Source: Verrucomicrobiia bacterium (GTDB taxonomy: Bacteria > Verrucomicrobiota > Verrucomicrobiia > Limisphaerales > DASXHY01). From it: a stretch of 64,000 nucleotides of DNA. The notes under the pieces were generated by a model. The model had not been told where the DNA came from and did not search any database. It saw only the letters and a list, made by a program, of their open reading frames with translations. Made by a program: the position numbers and the translations under genes. Below, one piece after another: positions 52,355-61,442 of this stretch (within the stretch, counting starts at the first letter, position 1; the number at the start of each line of letters is the position of its first letter). The stretch is from positions 1 through 64,000 of the forward strand of contig DASPIL010000031.1 of NCBI GenBank assembly GCA_035629175.1. The letters are read 5' to 3'.

Positions 52355-53404
52355 CTATTTCAAAGCAGTTTCAATGAACTGCTGCGAAACCTTTATTTGC
52401 TCCTGCAGAGCGGCACGGGATCGGTTCCAATCAATAGGCTGGATGGCCAGGGCGGCTGCCGCTTCAGGTGAAGGGGAGTCCAACAGGCAACGCGAAGACA
52501 AATGCATCCAATCCAGCATAGTGGCTACTTTGATTCGCCGTCCCGGGGTTGGGATGGAAATGAAGGGCCGTTCGAATTTGGCGGCGATCGCCGTTCCATG
52601 GAAATAGCTGGTAACGACGAAAGACGCGTGGCGAAACCATGACAGCCACTCGGCGGGTCCGGGGGAAGGAATCCGCTTTGTTGCCTGGTGACAGGGATAT
52701 TGCAAAGAGACGACCGTCTTCAGCCCGGTTGCCTCGATGATCTTCTGGAGAGCCGGACCAAGCCCGCGCGTGAAGTCGCCGAACACCAGAAGATAGGGTT
52801 CGCTCAGCGGCGGCTTGGGATCGATCAAATCCCCAAAGTCGCAAAGGAAGACGGGATCGACCACCTGAACGGGGACACTGGGAGAGAGTGGCGCCACGAG
52901 GTTCGCCGTGTGCGAATCGCGCACACCCACATGATCGAAGTCCGCCAATGCGTTCTTAACCTGCGATTCGAACTCACCGAAGGCTGTGGTTCCGCCCGAA
53001 CTTGCGGCATAACTGATCTTCCGTTGTCCGTTCACCGGAAAGTTCAGGAAGAACATGGGATCGAAATATTGGACCGGCCCCGTGAACCAAACCTGATCGC
53101 TGCCTGCGATAAAGGCGTCGTAATTGCCAACGTCCGGGATGAATTCATCAACCGAACGATATCTTCGCGGGCTGAGCGGCAACTGGCTTTCCACGAACCG
53201 CGTGTTTCGGCGCAGGCGGATCCAATGGTTGACGGGCGGCGGCAACTTCCAGCGCAAGCGATACATCTCTTCAAGTTGCGGCTGTCGATAATCAATCGTA
53301 TGAACCGTCCGCCCGGTTTTCTGAAGGTAGGTTGCCAGGGCGTAGGCTTGGAGAACCGCCCCGTAATTGGGAACGGAATGAACAGTAATGATGCCGACTT
53401 TCAT
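52355..53404 (-). CDS. Polysaccharide pyruvyl transferase family protein 2
   Basis: The 349-residue product begins MKVGIITVHSVPNYGAVLQA, a typical start of this family (NYGAxLQxYAL). It has FIAGSDQVWFTGP, KISYAASSGG and the C-terminal FRHASFVVTSYFHGTAIAA, with the conserved H and GT-x-x-A. The family adds pyruvate to sugars, or is otherwise found beside FrhB-like proteins. It is only distantly similar to pyruvyl transferase 1, so it probably acts at a different residue. It overlaps the next gene upstream by 4 bases (53401-53404). Confidence 0.9.
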   Translation of the reverse strand: MKVGIITVHSVPNYGAVLQAYALATYLQKTGRTVHTIDYRQPQLEEMYRLRWKLPPPVNHWIRLRRNTRFVESQLPLSPRRYRSVDEFIPDVGNYDAFIAGSDQVWFTGPVQYFDPMFFLNFPVNGQRKISYAASSGGTTAFGEFESQVKNALADFDHVGVRDSHTANLVAPLSPSVPVQVVDPVFLCDFGDLIDPKPPLSEPYLLVFGDFTRGLGPALQKIIEATGLKTVVSLQYPCHQATKRIPSPGPAEWLSWFRHASFVVTSYFHGTAIAAKFERPFISIPTPGRRIKVATMLDWMHLSSRCLLDSPSPEAAAALAIQPIDWNRSRAALQEQIKVSQQFIETALK

Positions 53405-54615
53405 GAAAGAGCGGCATCAGCCAACTTCGGATTCAATGCTAGGCAATGATCGACTGTCGCAGCGATCGTAGGGGCAATGGATTCCCACGAATAGCGTGTG
53501 TTGAACAACCTCCATCCAGCCTCCGCGAGGCGATTTCCCAGGGCCGGATCCAGCAGGATACGCTGGCAGGCGATCGCAAACTCCGAACTACTTTCTGCAA
53601 TCAGCGCTTCGCACCCGTGAGAGACATCGTATCCTCGGGCGCCGTGAGGAGTCATCACGATTGGCACTCGCCGCGCCAGCCCTTCAGCGACTTTCAGGTG
53701 CGTACCTCCGCCAAGACGGGTGGGGACAATCATTCCCGACCAGGTCGCCATCTCCTGTGCCACATCGTGGACAAAGCCCAGCCCCTTGATCTGCGGGACG
53801 TTCAACTTTTGCGAGAGGGAGTCGCTGCCTTTTCCAACCAAACGGAGCTCGGCCGATGGAACCTTGCTGCGAACGTGCGGCCAGACCTCGCTCGCGAACC
53901 ATTTCAAGCCGTCCAGATTCGGAAGGTGCTCAAAATGTCCAATCATTCCAAGCCGCGGCTGCCCTGGGACGATACTTCTGGGCGCGACCGATTCCGGCGT
54001 GGCGAACCCATTCGGCACGACGTGAACGCGCGGGTCATTGTCGAAGTGCTCGCGATCGCTTTCCTTGCACACGGTGAGGACATCGAAGCGATCCAGACAC
54101 AACCTCTCGCGACGCTTTTCGGCAAAAGCGTTCCGCCAGCGTTTGAGCTTCGCACCGACAGTGGCAGCCTGCGCCGCGGCGAGGGTGTGGTATCGGCTCG
54201 GTATGTCATCCACATCCATCACTGACCTGTTCCAATGAAGCCGCTGAAACGAATTGGCGATTTTGAGCGTATGAATCCACGTGACATCGCGCTGGCGAAT
54301 CAGGTCATCGACAAACTCCCGGTCCGACGGGGCAACCTGGACCGCGTTGGAGTTTAAATATTGGGGATCCAGAACCTGGCGAACGCGCCCGGAAAAGCCC
54401 ACGTGCGGCCAGGGTTGATACGTGATGGTTCGCGCAACGTCGAATTCCGCCTTTGCTTGTGCGATCTGTTCCTTGGACCACGGACGATTCGAAATTCCAA
54501 CTATCGTCACCTGTCCAAGGCTGTGAAGCGTCTTCGCGATTTGCCGGGTTCTGACGCCGGCTCCGCTGTTTCCCAGCGGAGGTGCTGTGCAAAGAAAAAG
54601 AATCGATGGCCTCAT
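53401..54615 (-). CDS. Glycosyltransferase family 4 (2)
   Basis: The 404-residue product starts at the ATG at 54615 (MRPSILFLCTAPPLGNSG), which gives an ATGA overlap with the upstream gene; the 13 codons before it are not needed. Features are GVRTRQIAKTLHSLG, the domain junction VVPNGFATPE, and a C-terminal LGGGTHLKVAEGLARRVPIV, the G-G-G-T-x-L-K-x-x-E variant of the GT4 donor site. It acts on the surface glycan; donor not known. Confidence 0.9.
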   Translation of the reverse strand: MRPSILFLCTAPPLGNSGAGVRTRQIAKTLHSLGQVTIVGISNRPWSKEQIAQAKAEFDVARTITYQPWPHVGFSGRVRQVLDPQYLNSNAVQVAPSDREFVDDLIRQRDVTWIHTLKIANSFQRLHWNRSVMDVDDIPSRYHTLAAAQAATVGAKLKRWRNAFAEKRRERLCLDRFDVLTVCKESDREHFDNDPRVHVVPNGFATPESVAPRSIVPGQPRLGMIGHFEHLPNLDGLKWFASEVWPHVRSKVPSAELRLVGKGSDSLSQKLNVPQIKGLGFVHDVAQEMATWSGMIVPTRLGGGTHLKVAEGLARRVPIVMTPHGARGYDVSHGCEALIAESSSEFAIACQRILLDPALGNRLAEAGWRLFNTRYSWESIAPTIAATVDHCLALNPKLADAALS

Positions 54616-55616
54616 CGGCTGCCTCTCCCATTGGCCATCGCCGGTGACGGACAAACGGTCGAAGCCGGTTCTGCCTGGACCTCAGCCGTTCCGGAAACGG
54701 CGTAACGAGCGGGACCTTTTCGCTGGACCAGATATTCGCGGCAAAACGCCCTCATTTCCTCCTGACGGATGACTTCGATCGACGGCAAGCGGCCCGCCAA
54801 TCGGCCGTTCCGATCCAGGATTCGCGCCCAGGCGAGTTGGAGCTCAGCCCAGGTCAACCGGGGCACGATCATGCGCGAACGTTGCTGCTTCCAATGATGA
54901 AAGATATAGGCGCGGGATCTTCCCATTTTGCGCGCCAGTGTGAGCAGCGAATCCCGCGTCAGTCGTGTTGTGTCAAAATGATGTTCCACGGCAACGTCCA
55001 ACGATCCCTTCAAACGAAAACCCGCCGCCGTCATTTGCCAGGAGAACAGGGCTTCATCAAAGAACCCGAGTGCACCGGGTCCGAGTTGCGTATCGAAGGC
55101 CCGGACTTTACTCAATACGCGACGATGAAACGCCATGTTCGCCCCGATCATGTTCACTGGTTTTTCGGGATCGAGATAGTCGCTCGAAGCGAACCAGGCG
55201 CGCAACAGGACGAGGGGCGGGCGCGACATGCGATGGGCGATGTGCGGAGGAAAGACAATTCCGCCGGCAACGGCATCACAGCGTCCGTCTGCGATCGGCC
55301 GGCACATGCCCTCGATCCAATTGGACGGAACCCGGACGTCATCGTCGGTGAACACGATAACGTCGCCTGTGGCTTCCTTAAGGCCGCGATTTCGGGCGAA
55401 GCATTGCCCGGGCGTCGGCTCCATCACGTGGCGGAGGCGGAGATTGTTGCAGACGGCATTTTGCAAGACCTGCGAGGTGTGATCGGTGGAGCCATTGTCC
55501 ACGACCAACAATTCGGCGGACCAACCGGCAGGAATTTCCGCAGATGCGATCGATTGCAGTGTCATGCGCAAGCTGTCCGCCCGGTCGCGCGTGCAAATGA
55601 TGATGGAAATGGTCAC
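54612..55616 (-). CDS. Glycosyltransferase family 2 (2)
   Basis: The 334-residue product begins MTISIIICTRDRADSLRMTL, with VVDNGSTDHT and the donor motif VFTDDDVRVPSNW. It has the GANMAFHRRVLSKVRAFDT and GPGALGFFDEALFSWQM segments, and an H-H pair (VEHHFD) typical of this GT2 subfamily. It is clearly paralogous to the GT2 at 57977-58978. It overlaps the GT4 gene downstream by 4 bases and follows another GT2 by 36 bp. Confidence 0.92.
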   Translation of the reverse strand: MTISIIICTRDRADSLRMTLQSIASAEIPAGWSAELLVVDNGSTDHTSQVLQNAVCNNLRLRHVMEPTPGQCFARNRGLKEATGDVIVFTDDDVRVPSNWIEGMCRPIADGRCDAVAGGIVFPPHIAHRMSRPPLVLLRAWFASSDYLDPEKPVNMIGANMAFHRRVLSKVRAFDTQLGPGALGFFDEALFSWQMTAAGFRLKGSLDVAVEHHFDTTRLTRDSLLTLARKMGRSRAYIFHHWKQQRSRMIVPRLTWAELQLAWARILDRNGRLAGRLPSIEVIRQEEMRAFCREYLVQRKGPARYAVSGTAEVQAEPASTVCPSPAMANGRGSR

Positions 55617-55652
55617 GATGGAATAACGGAAATCCAGTGGAGCATACTACGG

Positions 55653-56597
55653 TCAACGAACCAGTCTTTTGAGCCGGGCGGGGAGGGACCGCGCGGATTT
55701 GCGCAGCCGCATGGAAGCGGGTGCAAACAAGTTCCAGAATTCAAAATTCGCATTGGCGGCTTCGATGTCGCCCCTGCTGTTGTAGAACTGGAAGCGCTTC
55801 CACGCGATCTCACAGATTTCGCGTGCCCCCTTTTTTGGGTCGAACCTCTGATGCCGTTCCGAAAAGATTCGATGGAGGCGTTGCAGGTCGCGCAAACCCT
55901 CCGCAGTGCGACTCAACCGGCTCGATTGGTTAACGTCCGTCATGCGGTAAGCCGCAAGAATTTCCGGCAGAACCACGCCGCCTCCCTTGCTGATGACCCG
56001 CGTCCACATCTCACAGTCGAGCGAGAAGGTCAGGTCGTTTCGAAATCCACCGTGTGCCTCATAAAATGAACGCCTGACGACGATTGCCGGGCATTGAATC
56101 GGAGTGGTGTAAAAGAAGTCTTCAACAGCAGTCCCGCCTGTTTCCAGGTCCGGAATTCTCGGCGTTGTCGTTTTCGACACACCCGCGGAATCGACCAGAT
56201 GCGCGCGTGTGGCCATCAGGTTTACGGAAGGGTGCGCTTCCGCCGCCCGCCCCAACGCTGCATAGAATCCGGGCAGGATGTAATCGTCCTGATGCAGCAG
56301 GTGAACCCAGGTGCCGCGTGCGCGTTCGATGCAGTAGTTCCAACAACCCGCGAGCCCAAGATTCTTCGGGGTGCGGCTGTAGCCGATGCGATCTCCTGCA
56401 ATTCGTCGCACCCATTCCTGGACGGATACTGTTGGTGAACAATCGTCCACCACTTCAATCTGCATTTCGGCCGGCGAAAGCGATTGTTGCAGAACGCTGT
56501 CCAAGGCCTGCTTGAACCACTCTGCGGGCGGATTGTACGCGGGGATCATCACCGACCAAACCGGCCGCGTAAGCTCATTTGTTGAATGCGCAACCAT
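55653..56597 (-). CDS. Glycosyltransferase family 2 (3)
   Basis: The 314-residue product has the GT-A start WSVMIPAYNPP, an ENLG-like NLGLAGCWNYCIERARG, the donor motif LLHQDDYILPGFYA and the acceptor region FSLDCEMWTRVISKGG. It follows the GT4 gene upstream by 5 bp and must belong to the same transcript. The HQDD form of the metal motif suggests a rhamnosyl- or GalNAc-like donor in some homologues, but this cannot be settled here. Confidence 0.9.
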   Translation of the reverse strand: MVAHSTNELTRPVWSVMIPAYNPPAEWFKQALDSVLQQSLSPAEMQIEVVDDCSPTVSVQEWVRRIAGDRIGYSRTPKNLGLAGCWNYCIERARGTWVHLLHQDDYILPGFYAALGRAAEAHPSVNLMATRAHLVDSAGVSKTTTPRIPDLETGGTAVEDFFYTTPIQCPAIVVRRSFYEAHGGFRNDLTFSLDCEMWTRVISKGGGVVLPEILAAYRMTDVNQSSRLSRTAEGLRDLQRLHRIFSERHQRFDPKKGAREICEIAWKRFQFYNSRGDIEAANANFEFWNLFAPASMRLRKSARSLPARLKRLVR

Positions 56598-56602
56598 TCT
56601 TA

Positions 56603-57934
56603 TTACGGCATTGCCAGCGTCGCCTTGTGAGTTGCCGGGCCGTTCTGCACCGTGATATCCGCACGGTTGCTTTTCATGCCGGGGATTCTCCGGAAATCTT
56701 CCAGAGTCCGGGATAATTCATTCGTTAATCGCGCCATTCCGGATGCCGCGGCCCAATGGTTTTCCACGTGGCGCCGGGCATTCGCTCCCTCCTCCCGCGC
56801 AAGTTCCCTTGACCCTGTGAGCTCAGCCACAAGCCGCCCGAGTTCGTCGGGGTCGAAGTGATTCACGAGTCGGCCATTGGCTCCGTGGTGGATGGACTCG
56901 CGCAACCCGCCTTCTGCGATACCGACGACACTCGTCCCGCAGGCGTTGGCTTCGAGCGGTGCCAAACCAAATGGCTCCAAGCGCGGCGTGTAAAGCAGGA
57001 CGCTGGCGCGGCTCAGGATCGACACCAATTCCGCATCGGGAACGCGGATCCTGGTCTCCCAACGCACCTGAAGCGAGCGCGCAAGGTCCGCGAGGGATTT
57101 CGCATACCCTGAACTGGGAGACATGTTGCCGATCCACAGAAATGGCGGACGCGCGGCGTCGGGAATCGTCGCCAGCGCACGCAACGCCCGGTCGGGACCC
57201 TTGGCCGCATACAGACCTCCGAGCCCGACAACAAAGCCTTCCTTCGGTTCTCCCGTAGGCTTGAAGCCTTTCACATCGACGCCCAGATAACAGACGCGGC
57301 TTTCCAGTCCATACGTTCGCAACACGGTTTCCCGGCTGAAAAGAGAATTCACCAGGATTGTGGAAAATGCTTTCGCATTTCTGATTTCCTCCCTCACCTG
57401 GAGCCGCAGCGCGCGTTTGCCGAGCAGGTCAGCGAGTTGCGACTTGAAGTAACGACTGCGTGATTGACCTGCGCGCTCGGGAAGCGCCGCCCATGGAAAA
57501 CCGGCTCCGTGCTGCGAGCCCGGCATGCATTCGTACAAATGCCGAAAAGGTTCCCCGAGATAAATGACGGAAGGAATCTGAACATGCCGCGCGATGGGCG
57601 ATACTGCGAAGGCGGCACACGAATTCGCGAATAATAGATCGAAGCCTTTTGATTGGATGTCAGCGGCGCACAAAAGGCAATGTTCATCCATCGCTCCCAA
57701 ACGCGCGGTCATCGCGCTGACGGGCCGCCATCGCACCTTCCTGCCCCCCGCCCGCGACGCCAATGGAACGACATTCTCGCGGCACAATTGTGAGAGCGGG
57801 AGGTATGTCTGGTCGGCGGTCGGCGGACACCACGCTTCCACCTTGTGCCCCTGGGCGAGCAAACCCTCGACGTGGTGGAACAACGCCCGTTTTCCGCCGC
57901 CGCTGGGTAGGTTGTGCCAAACTGCAATCTTCAT
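56603..57934 (-). CDS. Glycosyltransferase family 4 (3)
   Basis: The 443-residue product starts at the ATG at 57934 (MKIAVWHNLPSGGGKRALFH), the usual GT4 start; four extra codons upstream are possible. It contains VGLGGLYAAKGPDRALRAL at the domain junction, and the donor-site EPFGLAPLEANACGTSVVG with both glutamates. Length and motifs are normal for a retaining GT-B enzyme. Confidence 0.92.
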   Translation of the reverse strand: MKIAVWHNLPSGGGKRALFHHVEGLLAQGHKVEAWCPPTADQTYLPLSQLCRENVVPLASRAGGRKVRWRPVSAMTARLGAMDEHCLLCAADIQSKGFDLLFANSCAAFAVSPIARHVQIPSVIYLGEPFRHLYECMPGSQHGAGFPWAALPERAGQSRSRYFKSQLADLLGKRALRLQVREEIRNAKAFSTILVNSLFSRETVLRTYGLESRVCYLGVDVKGFKPTGEPKEGFVVGLGGLYAAKGPDRALRALATIPDAARPPFLWIGNMSPSSGYAKSLADLARSLQVRWETRIRVPDAELVSILSRASVLLYTPRLEPFGLAPLEANACGTSVVGIAEGGLRESIHHGANGRLVNHFDPDELGRLVAELTGSRELAREEGANARRHVENHWAAASGMARLTNELSRTLEDFRRIPGMKSNRADITVQNGPATHKATLAMP

Positions 57935-57976
57935 CGGACCTGGCAAATCGAATTCAAAACGGCCGGCCGCACGATT

Positions 57977-58978
57977 CTAATTGGTCGTGGAAGCGGCGGC
58001 GCTCAAGGCATCTTGCGATGAGATCCTCCCGCCTTGCGGGGGCGCGGAGATCTTGACCAGGCCGTAGGGCTGGTAATTAGGAGTTCGTCTGCGTTCGTGG
58101 TTGAGATGCCGGAGATATGCGATTCTTCGAATGAGGTTCAATTCCCAGAGTTCCAATCCTTCCGATTGGATGTTCTTTCCGGCGGCGAGTACCCGCTTCA
58201 TAAAGAGCCTTAAAGCCGCACGACCGGCGTGATACGTGGGCGACTCGATGGATTGATGCTTCCAGTGCCACGCCACATAGGCTTCCGACTCCCCTTCGCC
58301 CTTGGCTCGATCCAACAGCGCCGCTCGCGAAAGCCGATCGGGTAAAAAATGATGCTCCATCTCGGCTTCAACGGCCATCCGCAGACGAAACCCTGCGCGT
58401 TTCACCTGAAACGAAAACAGCGAGTCATCCCAGAATCCAAGCCTTCCCGGTCCAAGCTCGGGATCGAATCCTGGTACTCGCGTCAAAACGTTGCGGGAAA
58501 ACGCCATGTTCGCGCCCACCATGGCTTCAGGTTCTTGCCGATTGAGGTTTTCTGTGGAGGTCAGCATGCCCCGATGAGTCGACGTCATCCAACTACGCAA
58601 CAGATGCGGCGCAATGCGAACCGTACCCACCGTGGCGTCGGCACGATCCGCGGCAATCGGCTCGACGAGCGACCGCAGCCAGCCCGGGCTCGGTCGAACG
58701 TCGTCGTCGGTAAAGACGATGATCTGACCGCTGGCGACGGCCATTCCTGCGTGCCGGGCATTAACCTGGCCGCGGTTAGGTTCGAACACGTACCTCACCT
58801 CGAAGCCTGGAATCTCGGCCCGCTGAGCGACTTCCTGTGTTCCATCCGTGGAACCATTGTCGGCGATAATCACCTCGGCCGTCCCGTGTTCCAACGGGAG
58901 GACAACCCGGAAGTTCTGCAGCGTTTGGCGCAGAGAATCCGCGCGGTTGCGAGTGCAGATGATGATCGAAACATTCAT
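57977..58978 (-). CDS. Glycosyltransferase family 2 (4)
   Basis: The 333-residue product begins MNVSIIICTRNRADSLRQTL, with IIADNGSTDGT, the donor motif VFTDDDVRPSPGW, GANMAFSRNVLTRVPGFDP and GPGRLGFWDDSLFSFQV. These mirror the GT2 at 54612-55616 along most of the length, so the two are paralogues by duplication. It comes 15 bp after the next GT2 gene. Confidence 0.92.
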   Translation of the reverse strand: MNVSIIICTRNRADSLRQTLQNFRVVLPLEHGTAEVIIADNGSTDGTQEVAQRAEIPGFEVRYVFEPNRGQVNARHAGMAVASGQIIVFTDDDVRPSPGWLRSLVEPIAADRADATVGTVRIAPHLLRSWMTSTHRGMLTSTENLNRQEPEAMVGANMAFSRNVLTRVPGFDPELGPGRLGFWDDSLFSFQVKRAGFRLRMAVEAEMEHHFLPDRLSRAALLDRAKGEGESEAYVAWHWKHQSIESPTYHAGRAALRLFMKRVLAAGKNIQSEGLELWELNLIRRIAYLRHLNHERRRTPNYQPYGLVKISAPPQGGRISSQDALSAAASTTN

Positions 58979-58993
58979 GCGGCAAAAAGCGCT

Positions 58994-59959
58994 TCAGTGA
59001 TTCACTCGGGCAGCCAGGGCGGGGGCGAAAGCCTGCTTGGTCATCCCCTTGACGCAGGTTTTCACCAGGCGCATCTGAGCCCAAAATCCTTCGCCAGCTG
59101 CGGTCGAAAGAACGGCGTGGCGCAGGCCGGCCACATAGTAGCGATTGGCCGTCGCCTGCCGCGCGTAAGTGAGCCGGCGCAACGGCTCCTTCGTTGGGAT
59201 GATCTGTTTGGAAACGATTGCGTCGACGTTTAGAACGACATTTCGGCGTTGTGCCGCAGCCGTCAGCGCCATTCGCTTCATTTCAGACCACGTCGTGAAT
59301 TTTCGGTGATTGATGCTTTCCGGATGCTGGCGCCACAGGAGAAGAATCTCTGGCAGATTGACTGCTTTGCCGATTTCTGCCAGGCGAAGGAACAGATCAA
59401 GGTCCTGCGTTGTGGTAAAACGCTCGTCGTAACCGCCAACATCCCGGACGGCTTGCGTGCGCATCATCACGACGGGATGGGTCATAGCCCCGCCATCCCC
59501 ATTCAGCAGCCGCCGATCGATGTCTTCGTGCTGAAATGCCACACCGCGTTTTCCAATCGGCCAGCCGCGGGAATCCACGAGCAACACTTCGCTTCCGACA
59601 ATAACGAGTTCAGGATTCTGATCGAAGGCGCGCAGCTGAATTTCGAAGCGCTGGGGCAGGGAGATGTCATCAGCGTCCATGCGCGCGATGAATTTCCCTC
59701 TAGCGCGCCGAATGGCGAGATTCAGGGACTTGGTCAGTCCCTGGTTCGGCGTGTCGATGACGATCACCCGGCGGTCGGCGCGAGCCAGTTTGGAAAGCAA
59801 TCTGGCGCTGCCGTCAACAGAACCGTCGTTGACGATCAAGAATTCGAAGTCGGCAAAAGTTTGGTCAAGAATGCTTCGAACGGCAGAGCGCAGGTACTTT
59901 TGTCCGTTGTGGACGGACATGATAACCGATACCCGAGGCTCCGCAGCGTCTGCGATCAT
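58994..59959 (-). CDS. Glycosyltransferase family 2 (5)
   Basis: The 321-residue product has RVSVIMSVHNGQKYLRSAV, LIVNDGSVDGS and the metal motif ARMDADDISLPQRFE (the DADD form). The acceptor region FTTTQDLDLFLRLA follows. It is a typical inverting GT2 of O-antigen or EPS clusters. It overlaps the methyltransferase gene by 4 bases (59956-59959). Confidence 0.92.
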   Translation of the reverse strand: MIADAAEPRVSVIMSVHNGQKYLRSAVRSILDQTFADFEFLIVNDGSVDGSARLLSKLARADRRVIVIDTPNQGLTKSLNLAIRRARGKFIARMDADDISLPQRFEIQLRAFDQNPELVIVGSEVLLVDSRGWPIGKRGVAFQHEDIDRRLLNGDGGAMTHPVVMMRTQAVRDVGGYDERFTTTQDLDLFLRLAEIGKAVNLPEILLLWRQHPESINHRKFTTWSEMKRMALTAAAQRRNVVLNVDAIVSKQIIPTKEPLRRLTYARQATANRYYVAGLRHAVLSTAAGEGFWAQMRLVKTCVKGMTKQAFAPALAARVNH

Positions 59960-60843
59960 ACCTTTTTTCGCAACGTGACCGTAACGCCGGAGGTGATCAA
60001 ATCATTAAAGGTCAAGTGCCGGCCTTGGAAACATGTCGGAAACTCCGAAACCAAATTCAGGTGATCAGCGTCAACGTGCCATTGAAGGTTCAGAATTTCG
60101 ACATCGGGGCGATTCCAGAGGGCGTCAAATTGATGTGCTCTCCAGCGGTTCAAAGCTTGGAGTTCGGACCGCTTTTTGCCCAAGTCCCAGATTCCGATTT
60201 CCTCAAGTTTCCTTTGTATGAAACTGTCAGAGAAAAGGAACTGCGGATATGGCATTCTCAGCATTCGGTACGCGTGCAACCCCCAAGGCGAACAATAAAG
60301 GGGGTTGAAACTAAAATGCAGGATCCCATCGGGCCGAGTAATTCGCAGAACCTCGTTGAAGGCCTTCGCTGGATCTGGAAAATGTTCAAACGAGTTGTAG
60401 CTAAGCGAGAAATCGAAACGTGCATCCTCGAATGGCAAGCGCTGGCAGCAATCCGCCTTCACGAAGTCGAGCGATTTTGCTGCGTCCGTTCGCCAGTCTT
60501 CCAGATCGGACAACATCATTCTATGACCGAAAGTTTGAAGGAGAGTCGGAAGCATTCCATCCCCAGTTCCCAGATCGAATCCTTTTAAGCCTGGTTTTTC
60601 GAGGCCTGGCAATTTCAACACGTCTAGTGCTCGTTCGCTTGCACGTCGAAAAATGCTGAATGGATCATAGCCGTACTCCGGGCGAGGTTGGTAACGCCCT
60701 TGCAGCTCCGCGAACCTTTCTTCCGCAGGCCGGCAGTCTTCCTTACCCGGCTGAACCAGCGCCTGTTTTGCCGAGTTCCGTAATTCCGCCCGGCGTTTGG
60801 ATTGGCTCAACCGCGCAATCCTTGACGTGACTTGCTTGATCAA
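59956..60843 (-). CDS. SAM-dependent class I methyltransferase
   Basis: The 295-residue product has an Arg-rich N-terminal helix, SAM-binding motif [13 protein letters not shown] around residue 90, the acidic DLEDW, and [19 protein letters not shown] (a typical post-II motif), then a long C-terminal region rich in aromatic residues. Its place in the cluster suggests methylation of a sugar or of the end of the glycan chain, which would be relevant to ABC export. The acceptor is unknown. It overlaps both neighbours by 4 bases. Confidence 0.9.
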   Translation of the reverse strand: MIKQVTSRIARLSQSKRRAELRNSAKQALVQPGKEDCRPAEERFAELQGRYQPRPEYGYDPFSIFRRASERALDVLKLPGLEKPGLKGFDLGTGDGMLPTLLQTFGHRMMLSDLEDWRTDAAKSLDFVKADCCQRLPFEDARFDFSLSYNSFEHFPDPAKAFNEVLRITRPDGILHFSFNPLYCSPWGLHAYRMLRMPYPQFLFSDSFIQRKLEEIGIWDLGKKRSELQALNRWRAHQFDALWNRPDVEILNLQWHVDADHLNLVSEFPTCFQGRHLTFNDLITSGVTVTLRKKV

Positions 60844-61442
60844 GATCGTTCCTTAATGAGTTTTGCGGGTACTCCGCCAAAAATTCCGTTGGATGAAAGG
60901 TCTTTGTTGATAACGGAGCCAGCTGCTGCGACAACTCCGTCGCCTATAGTTACGCCATCCAATATCCTCACCCCGCCCCCTATCCAAACATCGTTCCCGA
61001 TTTGGATGCCTCTCTTCGAGAGAGGCTGGAGGTTCATGGGTGTGCCGTTGAGTTCGATTCCATGGTTAGCAGGAATCACCAAGCAATGTGCAGCGAATCT
61101 CACGTAGTTTCCCCCTGTCAGCCCTCCATGTCCATAGAGCACGGAATAGTGTTGCACGCCGCAGTCGCTGCCAAAGGTGATGTGTCCGCCATACGGCGAC
61201 AAAATTGCTCCGCGTCGGAGGGAAGCTCGTTCGCCAAATACCACTTCACCTCCTGTGCGGAGGTCGAATATTACTCCACCGTCAACTTGGCTCCCTTTTC
61301 CGAGCTTAACGCGCCGTGGATCGCCCAAGATGATAACGTCATCTGCGAACTGAACTTCAGGATTGTTCCGACGCAACGCGGCCATAGCCCGTTTGCGCGT
61401 TGAAAGATCGCGAAGTAGGTCGATCAATTCGAACAGAATCAC
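60840..61442 (-). CDS. Hexapeptide-repeat acyltransferase (CatB/MaT-like)
   Basis: The start is the GTG at 61442, which gives the GTGA overlap with the Wzt-like gene; the longer frame would reach 88 bases into that gene and is not needed. The 200-residue product has left-handed beta-helix hexapeptide repeats, such as [31 protein letters not shown] and [15 protein letters not shown]. The active histidine is probable in VIPANHGIE, and the typical [11 protein letters not shown] ends the protein. It likely acetylates a sugar of the glycan. Confidence 0.88.
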   Translation of the reverse strand: MILFELIDLLRDLSTRKRAMAALRRNNPEVQFADDVIILGDPRRVKLGKGSQVDGGVIFDLRTGGEVVFGERASLRRGAILSPYGGHITFGSDCGVQHYSVLYGHGGLTGGNYVRFAAHCLVIPANHGIELNGTPMNLQPLSKRGIQIGNDVWIGGGVRILDGVTIGDGVVAAAGSVINKDLSSNGIFGGVPAKLIKERS

